A stretch of 64,000 nucleotides of DNA from PALSA-505 sp963699015. Its GTDB lineage: Bacteria; Actinomycetota; Actinomycetes; Streptosporangiales; Streptosporangiaceae. Location of the stretch: the NCBI GenBank assembly GCA_963699015.1, contig CAVOSX010000001.1:434001-498000 (forward strand), given 5' to 3'. This document shows positions 1 to 8,285 of the stretch, piece after piece. Under the pieces are notes generated by a model that had not been told where the DNA came from, did no database searches, and saw only the letters and a list, made by a program, of their open reading frames with translations. A program made the position numbers and the translations under genes. Numbering within the stretch: position 1 is the stretch's first letter; each line of letters begins with the position of its first letter.

Positions 1-35
1 CGGCGCTGGGCATCTGCGGCCAGGCTCGCCGATGA
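1..35 (+). CDS. 3' end of an unidentified upstream gene
   Basis: Reading from base 3 there is an open frame ending ALGICGQARR and then TGA at 33-35. This stop overlaps the ATG of the next gene (ATGA), the same coupling used by the following genes, so it is probably the last codons of an upstream operon member. Ten residues are too few to identify the protein. It means the operon starts outside the window. Confidence 0.45.
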   Translation, partial: ALGICGQARR

Positions 36-955
36 CCGGCGTGACGCACCTGCGGTGGGTCGGCATTACCTCCCCGGACCCGGAGGACCTGGCCCAGTTC
101 TACGAGCAGGTGTGGGGGCTGACGATCTCCGGCCGCCAGGACGGCGCCGTCTACCTGCGCGGTACCGGCGGCGAGCATCACCTGCTGGTGATCTCCCCGG
201 GTGCGCGGCCCAGCGTCCGGCTGGTGGGTCTCGGCCTGGCCGACCCGGCCGCGGTCGATCAGGCCGCGGCGCGGTTGTCCGGGCGGCCCGAGATACGGCT
301 GCTGTCGGCGCCGCGCGAGCTGACCGAGCCCGGCGGCGGCTACGCGGTGCGGCTGGCGGATCCGGACGGCCGGGTCCTGGAACTGTCGGCGGCGGTTGAG
401 GCGGCCGAGCCGATCGACAGCGGCTCGGCCGTGCGGCCGGTCAAGCTCAGCCACGTCGTGCTCAACTCCGCCCGCACCGACGCCTTCTCACAGCTGCTGA
501 TCGACGCGCTCGGCTTCCGGCTCGCGGACAGCATGCCGCATATGCGCTTTTACCGCTGCTCGGCCGACCACCACAGCATCGCGGTCACGCAGGCGCCGTA
601 CGCCTCCCTCAACCACATCGCCTTTGAGGTGCCCAGTCGCGAGCACGTGCTGCGCGGCATCGACAACATGACCGCCCGCGGATTCGAGACCGTGTGGGGC
701 CCAGGCCGGCACGGTCCAGGCAATAACGTGTTCGGCTACTTCACCGCGCCCAACCGCCAGGTGATCGAGTACACCGCCGAAGTCGAGCAGATCCCGGCCG
801 GCGAGGACCCTCCCGCGCACATGTGGCTGCCCGAGGACATCTCGGTCCGCGACCCGTGGGCGGATCCGGGATCGGCCCGGCCGACCCCGCACGCCCGGGA
901 GCTGATGCTGGGCGAGCCCGAGGATGCGGACCAAGGCTCCGGAGGAAGCAAGTGA
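32..955 (+). CDS. VOC-fold extradiol ring-cleavage dioxygenase
   Basis: A 307-residue two-domain vicinal-oxygen-chelate protein of the usual length for type I extradiol dioxygenases (BphC/NahC/catechol 2,3-dioxygenase). The C-terminal module shows the metal triad spacing of the family: H141 (LSHVVLN), H195 (LNHIAFE) and E246 (VIEYTAE). The GRHGPGNNVFGYF segment near residues 226-237 is typical of this family. It would open a catechol-type ring next to the hydroxyls with Fe(II) and O2. The start overlaps the preceding stop (ATGA) and the end overlaps the next start (GTGA), so it is translationally coupled. The natural substrate is not known; the NahE-like gene downstream makes a bicyclic or substituted catechol plausible. 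Confidence 0.88.
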   Translation: MTGVTHLRWVGITSPDPEDLAQFYEQVWGLTISGRQDGAVYLRGTGGEHHLLVISPGARPSVRLVGLGLADPAAVDQAAARLSGRPEIRLLSAPRELTEPGGGYAVRLADPDGRVLELSAAVEAAEPIDSGSAVRPVKLSHVVLNSARTDAFSQLLIDALGFRLADSMPHMRFYRCSADHHSIAVTQAPYASLNHIAFEVPSREHVLRGIDNMTARGFETVWGPGRHGPGNNVFGYFTAPNRQVIEYTAEVEQIPAGEDPPAHMWLPEDISVRDPWADPGSARPTPHARELMLGEPEDADQGSGGSK

Positions 956-1242
956 CCAGGCTGAACGAATACCTCGAGGTGTCCGGCTGCGGGGCGGATG
1001 CCACGATCCGCTGCCGGTGCGGCCGCGACCTTGGCCCAGCGAGCGAGAATTACAAGCTGCACACGCTGCTGCGCGAGGGCCCTGTGCAGCAAGCGGGGCC
1101 TTGGGTCGATCCGCACCGGATCGGCGGCGGTGCCTTCGTGTGCCGTGAGTTCTTCTGCCCCGCGTGCCTCACGCTGCTGGACGTGGAGACCGCGCAGCCG
1201 CACGAGCCAATCCTGTGGGACGTCCGAGTGGAGATCCCGTGA
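952..1242 (+). CDS. acetone carboxylase gamma-like small zinc protein
   Basis: 96 residues from a GTG preceded by GGAGGAAGC. Two cysteine pairs, C21/C23 (CRCG) and C69/C72 (CPAC), surround a REFFCP motif and a TLLDVE segment, the pattern of the acetone/acetophenone carboxylase gamma-subunit family, where the cysteines bind zinc. In that family the protein partners large hydantoinase-like alpha/beta subunits. None lie in the window, but the operon extends upstream. It overlaps both neighbours by GTGA, which implies a stoichiometric partner role. Family assignment is from motif resemblance only. Confidence 0.6.
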   Translation: MTRLNEYLEVSGCGADATIRCRCGRDLGPASENYKLHTLLREGPVQQAGPWVDPHRIGGGAFVCREFFCPACLTLLDVETAQPHEPILWDVRVEIP

Positions 1243-2726
1243 CCCAGACGGCCGATCAAGTCGAGACGATCACGACCCGCTGGTCCTCGCAGGCAGCGGC
1301 GGACCGGCTGACCGTGGTGAACCCTGCCACCGGCCGGCCGCTGGCGGTGGTGGCCAGCGGCGGCGCCGCGGAGGTCGACGCGGCGGTGCGCGCGGCCCAG
1401 GCGGCTCAGCCCGGGTGGGCGGACCGGGCGCCCAGGGAGCGCGGTCGTTACCTGCGCGAAGCCGCCCGGGTGATCCGGGCGCACGCGGACGAGCTCGCCG
1501 AGCTTGAGTGCCGCGAGATGGGCAAGCCGGTGAGCCAGGCCCGCAACGTCGATGTCGAGCAGTGCATCACGCTGTTCGAGTACTACGCCGGACTCGTCGA
1601 GGTGCTGCCCAGCCAGGTCCGCGACCAGGGATACGCGCTCGACCTCACGCTGCTCGAGCCGTACGGCGTGATCGCCGGGATCATCCCGTTCAACTGGCCG
1701 CCGCTGCACGTCGGCGGGAAGGCGGCACCGGCGCTCGCGGTCGGCAACGGCATCGTGCTCAAGCCGCCCGAGCAGGCGCCGCTGACCATCATGCGGATCG
1801 CCGAGATGGTGCAGTCCGTCCTGCCCGACGACGTGCTGCACGTGGTGCCAGGAGCGGGCGAGACCGGCGCGGCCCTCGCGGCGCACCCGGGGATCGGGAA
1901 GGTGATCTTCACCGGGTCACCCGAGGCGGGCAGCGCGGTGCTGCACGCGCTGGCCGACCGGCTGGCCCCGGCCCTGATGGAGCTGGGCGGCAAGAACCCG
2001 CTGATCGTGTTCGAGGATGCCGACCTCACCGAAGCCGTGGTCGGCGGGATCGAAGGCGGCTTCTTCAACCAGGGCGAGGCCTGCACCGCGGGCTCGAGGA
2101 TCCTCGTGCACCGCAGCGTGCACGACGAGGTGGTCGACAGGCTCGCCCCGGCGGTGCAGCGTCTCGTCGTGGGAGACGGGGCCAATCCCGGCACTCACGT
2201 GGGCCCGCTGATCACGCCGGAGCAGCGAGACCGGGTGCTTTCCTACATCGAGATCGGGCTCGCCGAGGGCGCGTCGATCGCCGCGCAAGCGCCGCTGCCG
2301 GACGATCCGGCCCTGCGGGACGGCTATTTCGTCGCGCCGACGATGTTCACCGGGGTGCAGCCCGCCATGCGGATCGCCCGCGAGGAGATCTTCGGGCCGG
2401 TCATCTGCGTGCTGGCCTTCGACGACGAGGACGAGGCGGTCCAGATCGCGAACGGCACCGACTACGGCCTGATCGCGGGCGTCTACACCCGCGACTCAGA
2501 GCGCGCGCTGCGGGTCAGCCGGCAGATCGACGCGGGCATCGTCTTCGTCAACAACTTCAACCGGGTCTTCCTCGGCACGCCGTTCGGCGGGACCGGGCAC
2601 AGCGGGTTCGGGCGGGTGCACGCCCCCGAGACGCTGCGGGAGTTCGGGCGCAGCAAGAGCATCAGGCTGCCGTCCGGCACCGCGCCGGTGCCGCGGTGGT
2701 CCGCGGTCGACGATGTACTCGCGTGA
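1239..2726 (+). CDS. NAD(P)-dependent aldehyde dehydrogenase
   Basis: 495 residues from a GTG that overlaps the preceding stop; an ATG upstream at 1164 is in frame but lies inside the previous gene. All ALDH-superfamily landmarks are present: N152 in PFNWP, K175 in VLKPPEQ, the FTGSPEAGS loop, general base E248 in MELGGK and nucleophile C282 in GEACTAGS. It should oxidise an aldehyde to an acid. Placed between a ring-cleavage dioxygenase and a hydratase-aldolase-like gene, it is a good candidate for oxidising the aldehyde released by the aldolase, as NahF does in naphthalene catabolism. That pathway link is inference. Confidence 0.9.
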   Translation: MTQTADQVETITTRWSSQAAADRLTVVNPATGRPLAVVASGGAAEVDAAVRAAQAAQPGWADRAPRERGRYLREAARVIRAHADELAELECREMGKPVSQARNVDVEQCITLFEYYAGLVEVLPSQVRDQGYALDLTLLEPYGVIAGIIPFNWPPLHVGGKAAPALAVGNGIVLKPPEQAPLTIMRIAEMVQSVLPDDVLHVVPGAGETGAALAAHPGIGKVIFTGSPEAGSAVLHALADRLAPALMELGGKNPLIVFEDADLTEAVVGGIEGGFFNQGEACTAGSRILVHRSVHDEVVDRLAPAVQRLVVGDGANPGTHVGPLITPEQRDRVLSYIEIGLAEGASIAAQAPLPDDPALRDGYFVAPTMFTGVQPAMRIAREEIFGPVICVLAFDDEDEAVQIANGTDYGLIAGVYTRDSERALRVSRQIDAGIVFVNNFNRVFLGTPFGGTGHSGFGRVHAPETLREFGRSKSIRLPSGTAPVPRWSAVDDVLA

Positions 2727-2749
2727 GATGGTATATGATGTACCATCTC
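2725..2749. promoter_or_regulatory. perfect palindromic operator with internal -10-like element (site 1)
   Basis: Nine-base arms (2725-2733 and 2741-2749) are exact reverse complements around a 7-base centre TATGATG. The centre contains TATGAT, a good -10 match, so a bound repressor would block an internal promoter for the aldolase and later genes. TGGT...ACCA half-sites resemble operators of GntR/FadR-type regulators. The core GGTATATGATGTACC recurs in degenerate form at sites 2 and 3 further along. Confidence 0.6.
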
Positions 2750-2780
2750 GGCGATACCGAACGGCCACGTGAGGGGCGCA

Positions 2781-3782
2781 GTGCTTGAGGTCGGCGACAT
2801 CCGCGGGGTTTACGTCCTGCCACCGACCCCGTGCCTGCCCGATGCGGGCGGCTGGGACGCCACCGACAGCGTCGATCTGGACGAGACCGCGCGGATGACG
2901 GAGTTTCTCATCTCGCCGGGCGTGACCGGGCTCGGGCTGTTCGGGACCACGGGGGAGGGCCACTCGCTGCTGTGGGAAGAGAAGCTGGCCTGCGCCGCCG
3001 CCGTGGTAGAGACGGCCCGCGGGCGGGTCCAGGTCTTCGCGGGCGCCACCGCCCTCGGCACCCGCGAGGTCATCCGGCAGATGCGCGGACTGCGCGACAC
3101 CGGCGTCGACGGCGCCCTGGTCGGGCTGCCGCTCTGGCAGACGCCCACGGTGCGCAATTCGGTCCGGTTCTACGCCGACCTCAGCGCGGCGGTCCCTGAC
3201 CTGCCGGTGATGGTCTATTCCAACTCGTGGTTCTTCAAGTCCAGCTTCCCGCCGGAGTTCTGGTCGGGCCTGCGGCGCGAGGCCCCGACGGTGATCGCCA
3301 GCAAGCAGACCCACGGCTTCGCGCACTACCAGGACGAGCTCAGGGCGGTCGCGGGCCGGATCAACCTGATGCCGGGCGAGGCAGGGGTGTTCACCGCCTG
3401 GGAGCAGGCACCCGAGCGCATCACGGCGATCTGGTCAACCCAGGCGGCCCTCGGACCCGAGCCGGCGGTGGCGTTGCTGGCCGCGATCGGCAGCGGTGAC
3501 GCGGCGCGCGTCGGCGCGGTCATCGACGACTTCAAGCAGGTACCGCCGTACGTGCCTGCTGGCGCGATGGCCCATCGCGACCACACCGACGACTTCGCCC
3601 GGTACAACACCCAGGTGGCGAAGTACCGGCTTGAGGTCTCCGGGCTGATCAAGGCGGGCCCGCTGCGGCCGCCGTACCAGGATCTGCCCGATCACTGGAA
3701 GGCGCAGGTCGAGCTCGAGGTCGCCGGGTTCGCGGAGCTGCGCGCAAAGTACGCAAACGCGAGTGCGGACACACGGAGGTAG
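2781..3782 (+). CDS. DapA-superfamily aldolase, hydratase-aldolase-like
   Basis: A 333-residue (beta/alpha)8 protein. The GTG at 2781 has GAGGGG just upstream; an in-frame GTG at 2769 is the alternative. The Schiff-base lysine is K175 (IASKQ) and the catalytic tyrosine is Y146 (VMVYSNS), 29 residues apart as in DapA/NanA. The GTTGEGHSLLWEEK segment at 55-68 resembles trans-o-hydroxybenzylidenepyruvate hydratase-aldolases (NahE/PhdJ) more than true dihydrodipicolinate synthases. Those enzymes split an aromatic pyruvate into an aldehyde and pyruvate, which fits the flanking extradiol dioxygenase and aldehyde dehydrogenase. The exact substrate is unknown. Confidence 0.8.
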   Translation: MLEVGDIRGVYVLPPTPCLPDAGGWDATDSVDLDETARMTEFLISPGVTGLGLFGTTGEGHSLLWEEKLACAAAVVETARGRVQVFAGATALGTREVIRQMRGLRDTGVDGALVGLPLWQTPTVRNSVRFYADLSAAVPDLPVMVYSNSWFFKSSFPPEFWSGLRREAPTVIASKQTHGFAHYQDELRAVAGRINLMPGEAGVFTAWEQAPERITAIWSTQAALGPEPAVALLAAIGSGDAARVGAVIDDFKQVPPYVPAGAMAHRDHTDDFARYNTQVAKYRLEVSGLIKAGPLRPPYQDLPDHWKAQVELEVAGFAELRAKYANASADTRR

Positions 3783-3787
3783 CGGCT

Positions 3788-5212
3788 ATGGCGATTCGGC
3801 GCGGCGAGGCGTACCTGGCAGGCCTGCAGGACGAGCGCGAGATCTGGCTCGAGGGCAAGCGCGTCGACGACGTCGTCACGCACCCCGACTTCGCGGCCTG
3901 CGCGCAGTCCCTGGCGGAGGTCTACGACCTGCAGCACGACCCCGCCACGCAGGACGTCCTGACCATGGTGCTGCCGGACGGCGAACGGGTCAGCCGCGGC
4001 TTCGTCGAGCCCCGGTCGGTGGCCGACCTCGTCGCCAGGCGGGAGATGATCGAGTTCCTGATGCGGCGTTCCGGCGGCACGACCGGGCGGCTGCCCGAGT
4101 ACATGGCCGCCATCATGGTGGGGCTCCACGACGTCCGCAACATCCTCGGCGCGGAGGACCCCAGCTTCGCCGACCACGTGGCCGAGTACTTCGACTACGT
4201 CAGGGGCAACGACCTCGCGCTGACCCACAGCTTTGCCGACGCGCCGCGCGACTCGCGGCTTTCCCGCGACAAGTTCGAGAACCTCCGGGTGGTCGAGGAG
4301 CGCGCCGACGGCATCGTCATCCGGGGCGTGAAGTCGGTCGCGACGCTCGCCCCGTATGCCGACGAGTACCTTGCCCTGGCCCCGATGCGGCCCGGCCTGG
4401 CTGCCGACGAGATCGTCTACTTCGCGGTGCCGATGGCCACCCGCGGACTGCGGGTCTACTGCCGCCAGCCGCTGGCCCGGTCCAACCGCGCTGACCACCC
4501 GCTCGGCGCGCGCTTTGACGAGATGGACGCGTGGGTGGTCTTCGACAACGTATTCGTGCCCAGGAAGCGGGTCTTCTACCTGCACCGCACGGAGGGCCAC
4601 CGCGACCTGCTGAACCAGATACTCTCGTGGGCCTTCTACCACATCCTGATCCGGATGGCCTGCAAGGCGGAGGTGCTGGCCGGCATCGGCGCCGCGATCA
4701 CCGACTACCTGGGCAAGGAGCAGCTGCCCACCACCCAGCTCATGCTGTGCGACCTCTACGGCTACGCCGAGACGCTCAAGGCGTTCATCATCGCCGCCGA
4801 GCAGAACCCCGTCGAGTCGCCGACCGGACTGGTGATCCCCAACCCGACCCAGATCACGCTCGGCCGGATCTTCGGCGTCAACCGGCATCCCGACGTGCTG
4901 CAGATCATCCGCGAGCTGTCCGGCTCCGGCATCCTCATGGCCCCCGGCAGCGGCGAGCTGGACAACCCCGACATCAGCTCGGACGTCCAGCGCTACCTGA
5001 TGGGTCCCGACGCCCGCGCCCCGGAGCGGTTCCAGCTGCTGAAGCTGGCCTGGGACTACGCCTGCGAGTCGTTCGGCTCACGTCAGCTCCTGTTCGAGAT
5101 GCACAACGCCGGCGCCCAGCAGGCGACCAAGCAGCGCCTGGTCGGGATGTATGACGTTGCCCCGCACGTGCGGCTGGCCAAGGAGCTGGCCGGGATCAGC
5201 CCGCGCGACTAG
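3788..5212 (+). CDS. HpaB-family FADH2-dependent monooxygenase
   Basis: 474 residues, close to 4-hydroxyphenylacetate 3-monooxygenase (HpaB)/chlorophenol monooxygenase length, starting 5 bases after the aldolase. Family-like segments include MRRSGGTTGRLPEYM, LTHSFADAPRD (compare THTFVDPQVDR), GVKSVATLAPYADEY and the LSGSGILMAP segment near the C-terminus. These enzymes hydroxylate phenols using free FADH2 from a separate reductase (HpaC). No reductase is visible in the window, so it must be encoded elsewhere or upstream. It could create the catechol opened by the dioxygenase at 32-955. Confidence 0.85.
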   Translation: MAIRRGEAYLAGLQDEREIWLEGKRVDDVVTHPDFAACAQSLAEVYDLQHDPATQDVLTMVLPDGERVSRGFVEPRSVADLVARREMIEFLMRRSGGTTGRLPEYMAAIMVGLHDVRNILGAEDPSFADHVAEYFDYVRGNDLALTHSFADAPRDSRLSRDKFENLRVVEERADGIVIRGVKSVATLAPYADEYLALAPMRPGLAADEIVYFAVPMATRGLRVYCRQPLARSNRADHPLGARFDEMDAWVVFDNVFVPRKRVFYLHRTEGHRDLLNQILSWAFYHILIRMACKAEVLAGIGAAITDYLGKEQLPTTQLMLCDLYGYAETLKAFIIAAEQNPVESPTGLVIPNPTQITLGRIFGVNRHPDVLQIIRELSGSGILMAPGSGELDNPDISSDVQRYLMGPDARAPERFQLLKLAWDYACESFGSRQLLFEMHNAGAQQATKQRLVGMYDVAPHVRLAKELAGISPRD

Positions 5213-5224
5213 GAGAGGAAGAAC

Positions 5225-6232
5225 ATGACCGCCGTCCATGAACTAGGCGGACCCGCCGCCTGGACCGGCGACGAGATGCGTCAGCGGTCCGACTGGCTGA
5301 TCGAGCTCGGTCCCGGGCAGGCCGCCGAGCTGACCGCGGCGCTCGAGGCGGTCGACCGTCCCGGAGTCGAGCTGGCCGACGTCAACAAGAGCGACTTCCC
5401 CCTTCCGACGCTGGCCCCGCTGCTTGCCGACCTGGTCGGCGAGCTGATGGACGGACGGGGATTCGCGCTGCTCCGCGGGGTCCCCGTCGAATCGCTCACC
5501 GAGCACCAGGCTGAGCTGATGGCCTGGGGGATCGGACTGCACGTCGGCATCGCGCTGCAACAGGGGGCGGGCGCGAAACTGCTCATGCACGTGCGCGATC
5601 AGGGCATCGACCCGAAGAGCCCGCTGGCCCGCGGCTACCAGCACCGGGCCTTCCTCAACTATCACACCGACACCCCGGACGTGGTCGCGCTGCTGTGCAT
5701 CCGGCCGGCCATGGAGGGCGGCGTCAGCACGATCGTCAGCTCGGTCGCGGTGCACGACGAGATCGTGCGGACCCGGCCCGACCTCGCCGCCGTGATGTAC
5801 GAGCCCTGGTGGCACGACCGCCGGCGAGGCGACGGCCCTGACAGCTTCTTCCAGTGCCCGATCTACGCCGTCGACGAGGCGGGCACGAAGCTGTTCGCCT
5901 ACTACGGCCCGGACTACGTCCGGTCGGCGCCGCGCGGAGCGCACGTACCTGACCTCGCGCCCCAGCAGGTCGAGGCGATGGAGCTCCTCGAGCGGCTCAA
6001 CAATGAGCCGCGGTTCGTGCTTGACATGCACTTCCGGCCGGGGGACGTGCAGTTCCTGAGCAACTACGTCGTGATGCACGGCCGCACCTCGTATGCCGAC
6101 TTCCCCGACCCGGCGCTCAAGCGCGACCTGATCAGGCTCTGGCTGACCATCGACCGCGATCTCGGGCTGCCCGCATCGATCAGCGAGCGGGGGCTCATGT
6201 CGCGGACCGCCGCGTTCCGGCGTCCGGCGTGA
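5225..6232 (+). CDS. TauD/TfdA-family Fe(II)/2-oxoglutarate-type oxygenase (copy 1)
   Basis: 335 residues, with AGGAGAGGAAGAAC ahead of the ATG. The facial triad is visible: H147-x-D149 (NYHTDT) and distal H285 (VVMHGRTSY). The arginine that would hold the 2-oxoglutarate carboxylate lies in KRDLIRLWL (300-306). The FLSNYVVMHGRTSY block matches the clavaminate-synthase/TauD C-terminal half. It should hydroxylate or oxidatively cleave a small substrate. The second copy follows immediately and shares the N-terminal layout, so the two are a duplicated pair that probably act on successive or related intermediates. Confidence 0.82.
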   Translation: MTAVHELGGPAAWTGDEMRQRSDWLIELGPGQAAELTAALEAVDRPGVELADVNKSDFPLPTLAPLLADLVGELMDGRGFALLRGVPVESLTEHQAELMAWGIGLHVGIALQQGAGAKLLMHVRDQGIDPKSPLARGYQHRAFLNYHTDTPDVVALLCIRPAMEGGVSTIVSSVAVHDEIVRTRPDLAAVMYEPWWHDRRRGDGPDSFFQCPIYAVDEAGTKLFAYYGPDYVRSAPRGAHVPDLAPQQVEAMELLERLNNEPRFVLDMHFRPGDVQFLSNYVVMHGRTSYADFPDPALKRDLIRLWLTIDRDLGLPASISERGLMSRTAAFRRPA

Positions 6233-6261
6233 CGAGGGCGCCGGGCGGGGGAGCGGCGACC

Positions 6262-7251
6262 ATGCCCGAGACGGCCGTCACCGGGGCGGCCGTCTGGCGC
6301 GGCGAGGATCTGCAGGACGGCGACGACTGGATCGTGCGGCTCGGCGAGGCCGATCTCGACGAGATCGAGCGCGGCCTCGCGGGCGTGGCCGGCACGCCCG
6401 CCGAACGGCTCGCGCCCGGCGACGTCGCCCTGCCGGGACTGCGCGACCGGCTCCGCGAGATCGCCGGCACGCTGCGCGACGGCCGGGGGTTCGTGCTGGT
6501 GCGCGGCCTGCCGGTGCCTGGCCGGTTCGATGACGACCAGGCGGCGAAGGTCTTCTGCGCGATCGGCCACTACCTCGGGACACCGGTCTCGCAGAGCCGG
6601 CGAGGCGAGCTGATCGGACATCTGCGGAACCTCGGCCAGCCCGGCGCCTTCGGGCGGCGGTTCGCGACCAGCGAGGCGACCGCTTTCCACAACGACCGCA
6701 CGGACATCGTCGGGCTGATGTGCCTGAGGCCCGCCCGGTACGGCGGCGAAAGCCTGCTGGTGAGCACGATGACGCTCTACAACACCGTGCTGGCGGAGCA
6801 CCCCGAGTACTTGCCGATCCTCTTCAGGCCGTTCGCGAAGGACCTCATGAACGAGCAGCCGCCCGGTGCGCCGGGCTGGGAGCTGCTGCCGCTGTTCTGC
6901 TACGAGTCCGGTTACCTGTCGGGCACCACGTCCACGTCGTGGTTCATCTCCGCGATGCGGTTCCCCGACGTGCCCCGGCTGTCCGCCGAGGAGATGTCGT
7001 GCTTCCTTTTCCTCGAGTCGCTGCCGAAGCGCCCCGGCCTCAGCCTGTCGATGATGCTTGAGCCCGGCGACATCCAGTTCGTCAGCAACTTCACCATCAT
7101 GCACACCCGCACCAGCTTCGCCGATGACCCGGATGACCCTGATCACCAGCGGCACCTGCTGCGGCTGTGGCTGAGCCATTTCAGCAACGGACGGCCGGTA
7201 TGCGCGCCGTTCGCCCACGGGCGGCTGGGCCTGCTGCCGCACCGGCAATGA
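6262..7251 (+). CDS. TauD/TfdA-family Fe(II)/2-oxoglutarate-type oxygenase (copy 2)
   Basis: 329 residues from the ATG at 6262, preceded by GGGGGAG at 8-base spacing. A GTG at 6229 overlapping the previous stop is possible, but 6262 aligns with the start of copy 1. Triad: H143-x-D145 (FHNDRTD) and H281 (TIMHTRTSF), with the arginine in HQRHLLRLWL. It is clearly paralogous to copy 1, with the same WRG/ED...W opening, VALPGLRD and FVSNFTIMHTRTSF, but diverged enough that different substrates are likely. It lies 11 bases before the alcohol dehydrogenase. Confidence 0.82.
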   Translation: MPETAVTGAAVWRGEDLQDGDDWIVRLGEADLDEIERGLAGVAGTPAERLAPGDVALPGLRDRLREIAGTLRDGRGFVLVRGLPVPGRFDDDQAAKVFCAIGHYLGTPVSQSRRGELIGHLRNLGQPGAFGRRFATSEATAFHNDRTDIVGLMCLRPARYGGESLLVSTMTLYNTVLAEHPEYLPILFRPFAKDLMNEQPPGAPGWELLPLFCYESGYLSGTTSTSWFISAMRFPDVPRLSAEEMSCFLFLESLPKRPGLSLSMMLEPGDIQFVSNFTIMHTRTSFADDPDDPDHQRHLLRLWLSHFSNGRPVCAPFAHGRLGLLPHRQ

Positions 7252-7262
7252 GAGGTGGGAGC

Positions 7263-8285
7263 ATGCAGATTGCGGTGGTCAGCGCGCCCGGGGAGGTCGA
7301 GCTGCGCGAGACGCAGCCGCCTTCGTGCGGTCCCGGCCAGCTGCTGGTTGAGCTCGGCGGCTGCGGCCTGTGCACATTCGACCGCAGGTTGTTCTCGGGC
7401 GAGACGCCGGTCTACCCGACGGCGGCGGGTCACGAGCCTGCCGGGCGCGTGATCGAGGTCGGCCAGGCGGTGGCCGCGCTGCCGGGCACTCCCCGGCTCG
7501 GCGCCCTGGTCACGCTGGACATGCGTACCCGGTGCGGTACCTGCTCGGCGTGCCGCCGCGGCCGGAGCGCGATCTGCCTGGCCGCGCAGAGCCAGGACCG
7601 CGCCGACGGCCTGATCTCGATCGCCGGGGGACTGGCCGAGGTGATCGCGGTCGGCGCCGAACACGCCTGGGCCGTCGCGGACATGCCGATCGAGCACGCG
7701 GCGATGGGCGAGCCGATCGCCTGCGTGGCTCACTCGATGCGCCGAGGCGGCTTCCGCCCTGGCGACCGGGTCGCGGTCATCGGCGGCGGCTACATGGGCC
7801 GGCTCCACCTGGCGATGACCAGGGCGGCCGGAGCCGCGTCGGCGGGCATCGTCGAGGTCTCCGGGCAGCGCCGGGCCGAGGCCGCCGCGGCCGGCGCGGA
7901 CTGGACGGCGGCGCCCGAGCAGGCCCGCGAGGCCGGCGCCGACAGTGACATCGTGTTCGTGACCGCGGGCGCGCCTGGCGCGCTCGAGCTCGCGATCGAC
8001 CTGCTGGCCAAGGGCGGCTCCGCGGTGCTGTACGGCGCGTTCCCCAAGGATCTGTCGACCGGCATCGGCCCCGACCACATGCACCACGAGGAGACCTCGA
8101 TCATCGGCGTGCACAGTCACGAGCCAGAGGACTGGCGGACGGCGGCCGGCCTGCTGTCCAGCGGGGTGCTCGCCACCGACCTCGAGGCCCTGGTCACGGC
8201 GCGCTTCTCGCTGGAGCAGGTCACCGAGGGCTTCCGGCTGGCCGGCTCCGAGCCGGTCTACCGGGTCATCGTCGGCGGCCCATGA
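7263..8285 (+). CDS. zinc-dependent MDR alcohol dehydrogenase
   Basis: 340 residues from an ATG with AGAGGTGGGAG upstream. Catalytic zinc ligands C37 (GLCTFD) and H57-E58 (GHEPAG) are present. The structural zinc loop shows C91, C94, C97 and C105. A nucleotide-binding glycine motif (VIGGGYMG) sits near residue 175. It belongs with threonine/sorbitol-type medium-chain dehydrogenases and should interconvert an alcohol and a ketone or aldehyde with NAD(P). Its stop overlaps the kinase start (ATGA), so the two are made together and may act on the same polyol or hydroxy acid. Confidence 0.87.
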   Translation: MQIAVVSAPGEVELRETQPPSCGPGQLLVELGGCGLCTFDRRLFSGETPVYPTAAGHEPAGRVIEVGQAVAALPGTPRLGALVTLDMRTRCGTCSACRRGRSAICLAAQSQDRADGLISIAGGLAEVIAVGAEHAWAVADMPIEHAAMGEPIACVAHSMRRGGFRPGDRVAVIGGGYMGRLHLAMTRAAGAASAGIVEVSGQRRAEAAAAGADWTAAPEQAREAGADSDIVFVTAGAPGALELAIDLLAKGGSAVLYGAFPKDLSTGIGPDHMHHEETSIIGVHSHEPEDWRTAAGLLSSGVLATDLEALVTARFSLEQVTEGFRLAGSEPVYRVIVGGP

